Origin: Desulfomonile sp.
Lineage (GTDB): Bacteria; Desulfobacterota; Desulfomonilia; Desulfomonilales; Desulfomonilaceae
Length of the DNA stretch: 10,000 bases
Direction: 5' to 3'
NCBI GenBank assembly: GCA_020216785.1
Contig: JAIWNO010000087.1
Coordinates: forward strand, 1 to 10,000
In this document: piece by piece, positions 7,580 through 10,000 of the stretch
How the letters are laid out: every line of letters starts with the position of its first letter
Numbering within the stretch: the stretch's first letter is position 1
Notes under the pieces: generated by a model
Told to the model about the DNA's origin: nothing
Database searches by the model: none
What the model saw: only the letters and a program-made list of their open reading frames with translations
Program-made: the position numbers and the translations under genes

Positions 7580-7602
7580 AACGCCCGTTTGGGCGTTTTT
7601 TC
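7580..7602 (+). terminator. intrinsic terminator of the rpoH transcript
   Basis: AACGCCC (7580-7586), loop GTTT, GGGCGTT (7591-7597), with the T-run TTTTTT (7596-7601). Perfect 7-bp GC-rich stem. It separates rpoH from the downstream hydrolase gene; there is no T-run in the opposite direction, so it acts on the plus strand. Confidence 0.9.
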
Positions 7603-7760
7603 TTGACAAATATCAAACGCGACGACGAAAAGGGCTATGACAAGCAGCGCCAATTTCCAGCGCAAACCTTTGCATGAATCGAGGCCGTTCTCTTTCACAA
7701 AACGCGGATATGAGTCCGGCCGCCGGGGGGCTCCGCAATCGCATTGCGAAGGATGGTCCG

Positions 7761-8417
7761 ATGCAAATCCTCGACAATCTTTATATCTATCTCTGGCAGA
7801 GTTCCACGGAAAACAATTGCAACAGCGTCGTCATAGACGGCAAGGTGCCCATGCTGATCGATCCCGGACATCTCCATCGCGTGGAAAACCTCTTGGATCG
7901 AATGCGCGCCGACGGATTCGACCCAGGGCGCATCAAGGTCGTGGTGTGCACTCATGCGCATCCGGACCACTTGGAGGGGGCTCTCGCATTCAAGAAGCCA
8001 TCAGTCAAGATCGCTATGTCCAGACAGGAGGAGCGTTTTATAAAAGAAGTGGGCTGGCCGATGTATATGGCGCAAGGTCTCACCCTGCCGGATTTTCGCG
8101 TCGATTTCTTCCTGGAAGAGGGTGACCTAAGCCTGGGCAAGCACCGGTTCGAAATACTCCTCACTCCCGGCCATTCTCCCGGCAGCATCTGCATTTATTG
8201 GCCTCGGCACAAGGTTCTTGTAGCCGGCGATGTGGTTTTCCTGCAGGGGGTGGGACGGACCGATCTCCCCGGCGGCGACGCCACCGCTCTCAAGCGGAGC
8301 GTGGATCGGCTGTCGCGGCTGGATGTGGACCTCTTGATCTCGGGGCATGGCCCAGCGCTCCAGGGGGCCCACGACATCGAGGCGAATTTCCGGTTCATCC
8401 TGAGCGTGCTCTTGTGA
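7761..8417 (+). CDS. metallo-beta-lactamase-fold hydrolase
   Basis: 218-aa MBL-fold protein, probably a cytoplasmic di-metal thioester or glyoxalase II-like hydrolase; the substrate cannot be told from sequence. Metal-binding motifs are complete: H65-A-H67-P-D69-H70, H138 (TPGHSPGS), D157 (AGDVVF) and H196 (SGHGP). The GDVVFLQGVGRTDLPGGD stretch resembles the GRTDFPGGD region of glyoxalase II/persulfide dioxygenase-like members. The start is ATG 7761 with AAGGA at 7749-7753 (7-nt spacer); the upstream in-frame ATG at 7674 would add 29 residues with no homology-like content. It is its own transcription unit after the rpoH terminator. No C-terminal glyoxalase II (HAGH) domain is present. Confidence 0.9.
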   Translation: MQILDNLYIYLWQSSTENNCNSVVIDGKVPMLIDPGHLHRVENLLDRMRADGFDPGRIKVVVCTHAHPDHLEGALAFKKPSVKIAMSRQEERFIKEVGWPMYMAQGLTLPDFRVDFFLEEGDLSLGKHRFEILLTPGHSPGSICIYWPRHKVLVAGDVVFLQGVGRTDLPGGDATALKRSVDRLSRLDVDLLISGHGPALQGAHDIEANFRFILSVLL

Positions 8418-8430
8418 TGTGGACAGCCTT

Positions 8431-8468
8431 GTTCAAAAAATCGGCAGGCGGCAGATGATTTTTTGAAC
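8431..8468. repeat. perfect 12-bp inverted repeat
   Basis: GTTCAAAAAATC (8431-8442) and GATTTTTTGAAC (8457-8468) are exact reverse complements with a 14-nt centre, starting 13 nt after the hydrolase stop. As RNA it is an AU-rich hairpin; as DNA it could be an operator. Function not established. Confidence 0.75.
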
Positions 8469-8683
8469 GAATTAAAAGTTAGTGATAATAGCTAGATACC
8501 CCAACGGCTCCATGATGTTCAAAAATTTGAACAATTCAACTTCAGCCCCAAATTGAAAGCCGGGGGGCTTGGTAAAAGTATCATATTGATATTAAGACAA
8601 AAACGTCCGGACTCTCGGCTCGGAAAGAGATGGTACAGTAATTGCTTCACAAAACCGGCAAGAAAATAATCTATTCCTCCTAC
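8469..8683 (+). other. gene-free stretch; possible small-RNA region
   Basis: No ORF above 14 codons with a ribosome-binding site is seen. A possible promoter has TTGAAC (8463-8468) and GATAAT (8484-8489), but the 15-bp spacer is short. Internal stems include AGCCCC/GGGGCT (8544-8549/8564-8569). The stretch leads into the strong terminator at 8684-8714. A small RNA is possible but unproven; an alternative is a long 3' untranslated region of the hydrolase gene. Confidence 0.3.
8517..8532. repeat. AT-rich palindrome GTTCAAA-AA-TTTGAAC
   Basis: Perfect 7-bp arms separated by AA. The arm shares the GTTCAA word with the larger inverted repeat at 8431-8468, and a further TTCAAC follows at 8535-8540. 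It looks like a possible binding site for a dimeric regulator, with no proof. Confidence 0.5.
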
Positions 8684-8714
8684 GCCAACTGCCGTCACCA
8701 GTTGGCTTTTTTTT
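8684..8714 (+). terminator. strong intrinsic terminator with no ORF directly upstream
   Basis: GCCAACTG (8684-8691), loop CCGTCAC, CAGTTGGC (8699-8706), then eight T (8707-8714). Perfect 8-bp stem. It lies 267 nt after the nearest upstream stop codon (the MBL hydrolase) and 30 nt before the next start, so it ends either a long hydrolase 3' untranslated region or an independent small RNA. Confidence 0.92.
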
Positions 8715-8743
8715 GACGAACGAAGCTGCGGGAATTTAACCTC

Positions 8744-10000
8744 ATGCTCGCTCGCCGGAAACAGACCCTTCTACCTGTCGCGCTTGTGGCGTTGCTGCTG
8801 ACTACTTTTGCAGCGCATCTTCCCACCCAAGCCGACACCGGTTCGCAACCGCGAGTTCTTATTTTGCCTTTTTCCCTGAATGCCGCAGGCGACGCGGAAA
8901 GAGACCTCAGGGAATTTAAAGATCATGTGGACAAGCGACTGAGACAAGTCATAGGAATGCTCGGCGAGAGCGTGCAGACCGAGACGGAGGATGCCACGCG
9001 GCTCATCCTCCAGAGCCGCGACCCGGTCAAGACCGATCAGGACGCCATCTGGGTCGCGACCGAATCGGGCGCGGATCTGGTGATTTTTGGGGGGGTGTCG
9101 AAGGAAGCCGCGGGTTACCGCATGAAAGGCACTCTGTGGGATCTCCGGCAGGGCCGCGCCTCGGTTTCGATCGATTTGCAGGTCCCCAACATCCACGGCT
9201 TGCCCGGCATCCTGGAAGTATTTGCAGGCAACGTTGCCAAGCGCATTCATGGCAGTCCCCATCTTCCGCTTTATAAGTCGGGGCCGCCGGCTCCGACCGA
9301 AGGCCGGCCCGCAGATCGGCTTCACGCTCTGGCGAATTTGCCGCAACATACAGGTCCTTGGCGAAGTCCGGACATCTCCGCCGCGTTCAAGGGGCTCGAC
9401 ATCGGGGACATGGATGGCGACAAGCGGAACGAAATCGTGTTTGTGGAAGACTCCACCGTGACCATCAGCCGCTTCGAAGATGGAGGACTGCGAACTCTCG
9501 CCCAATTTTCGGAGCCGCCGGCTACATTCATTGCTGCCCAAGTCGAAGACGTGGACGATGACGGCATTGCTGAGTTGCTCCTGTGTTATAGAGGCTCACG
9601 GGGCGTGGAGTCCGCGATTGCACGATATGTGAACAGGCATTTCCGAGTCGTCGCCCGATTGCCCCAGGTGATCCTCGCGGCCATTCCGGACGGGGCTGAC
9701 GAGAAGAGAAAGATGCTCGTCGGGCAACGAACCGACGTAAAAGATATCTTCTCGGGTGAAATGATTCGCTTCCGGCTGGAAGGCAACGAGGCGACCCCCG
9801 AGGGATCGGTGCCGTTGCCGCCCGGCACTTTTCTTTTGAGCTATGCCGCTGGTAGGTTGGGCAAGCCATCCAACGCGCTCCGGGTAATCCTGAGCCAGGA
9901 CCAGCGCCTCATGGTATTCGACCAGGAAAACCGGCTGCTTTCACACCTCACCGACCAGCTGTTCGGGTCGGATGTAAGCGTGCGCATTTCGGGTAAAGAC
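8744..10000 (+). CDS. exported FG-GAP/VCBS-repeat-like protein, C-terminal end cut by window
   Basis: 419 codons open to the right edge. Residues 1-30 are a signal peptide: basic start (ARRK), hydrophobic core (about 9-24), likely cleavage after PTQA (A30). There is no lipobox Cys, so it is probably periplasmic or secreted. Residues ~36-170 start with PRVLILPFSLNA, a strand-helix pattern reminiscent of TolB/CsgG-type N-terminal domains. Two calcium-loop motifs typical of FG-GAP beta-propeller blades follow: D222-M-D224-G-D226 (IGDMDGDKRNEIVFV) and D269-V-D271-D-D273-G (VEDVDDDGIAELLL). Further beta-rich sequence continues to the edge. The start is ATG 8744 with GGGAA at 8730-8734. Role unknown; propellers of this kind usually bind proteins or carbohydrates. 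The gene follows an intrinsic terminator and so has its own promoter. Confidence 0.85.
   Translation, partial: MLARRKQTLLPVALVALLLTTFAAHLPTQADTGSQPRVLILPFSLNAAGDAERDLREFKDHVDKRLRQVIGMLGESVQTETEDATRLILQSRDPVKTDQDAIWVATESGADLVIFGGVSKEAAGYRMKGTLWDLRQGRASVSIDLQVPNIHGLPGILEVFAGNVAKRIHGSPHLPLYKSGPPAPTEGRPADRLHALANLPQHTGPWRSPDISAAFKGLDIGDMDGDKRNEIVFVEDSTVTISRFEDGGLRTLAQFSEPPATFIAAQVEDVDDDGIAELLLCYRGSRGVESAIARYVNRHFRVVARLPQVILAAIPDGADEKRKMLVGQRTDVKDIFSGEMIRFRLEGNEATPEGSVPLPPGTFLLSYAAGRLGKPSNALRVILSQDQRLMVFDQENRLLSHLTDQLFGSDVSVRISGKD

Noticed and set aside
7603..7641. Consensus TTGACA after the rpoH terminator
   Set aside because: No -10 box at an acceptable distance; TATGAC lies 27 bp away.
7441..7698. 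Minus-strand 85-codon ORF with a hydrophobic segment (LALLVIALFVVAF)
   Set aside because: GTG start without a Shine-Dalgarno; most of its C-terminal half is the translated palindromic repeat and terminator, a common source of false small proteins.

Overview
This window looks like chromosomal DNA of a moderately GC-rich Gram-negative bacterium. Gene content (heptose isomerase for LPS, RpoH, a Lon-like protease, a periplasmic FG-GAP protein) and the style of the small conserved-looking proteins suggest a deltaproteobacterial lineage (Desulfobacterota/Syntrophobacterota type). That placement is an impression from protein style, not a database result.

Layout. Positions 1-1898 (minus) hold most of an RNase II/R-family exoribonuclease that runs off the left edge; its catalytic Asp cluster is intact. 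Divergent from it, 2106-2687 (plus) encodes a GmhA-type sedoheptulose-7-phosphate isomerase. Two very small plus-strand ORFs follow (2724-2840, weak; 2931-3104, well supported). Then 3267-5774 encodes an 835-aa Lon-like protease of the AAA_32/LonC type, with the Ser-Lys protease dyad intact but non-canonical Walker motifs. A 328-bp gene-free, hairpin-rich stretch (5775-6102) separates it from a convergent 116-aa helical protein of unknown function (6103-6453, minus). That gene is divergent from rpoH (6552-7397, plus), the heat-shock sigma factor. The rpoH 3' flank carries a palindromic intergenic repeat (7476-7553) and a strong intrinsic terminator (7580-7602). A metallo-beta-lactamase-fold hydrolase follows (7761-8417). 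A gene-free AT-rich stretch (8418-8743) contains a perfect 12-bp inverted repeat, several GTTCAA/TTGAAC words and a strong terminator with no ORF directly before it. The right edge (8744-10000) is the start of an exported protein with FG-GAP-like calcium loops, cut by the window.

How the genes fit. Heat-shock sigma factor, Lon-like protease and exoribonuclease together give the window a protein/RNA quality-control flavour, while the heptose isomerase and exported protein belong to the envelope. There is no sign of phage, transposase or CRISPR, and most of the window is ordinary core chromosome. The best second-look items are the Lon-like protein with altered ATP-binding motifs, the ORF-less terminator and inverted repeats at 8431-8714, the short ORFs, and a well-positioned ribosome-binding site that opens an out-of-frame ORF over the start of the RNase gene.
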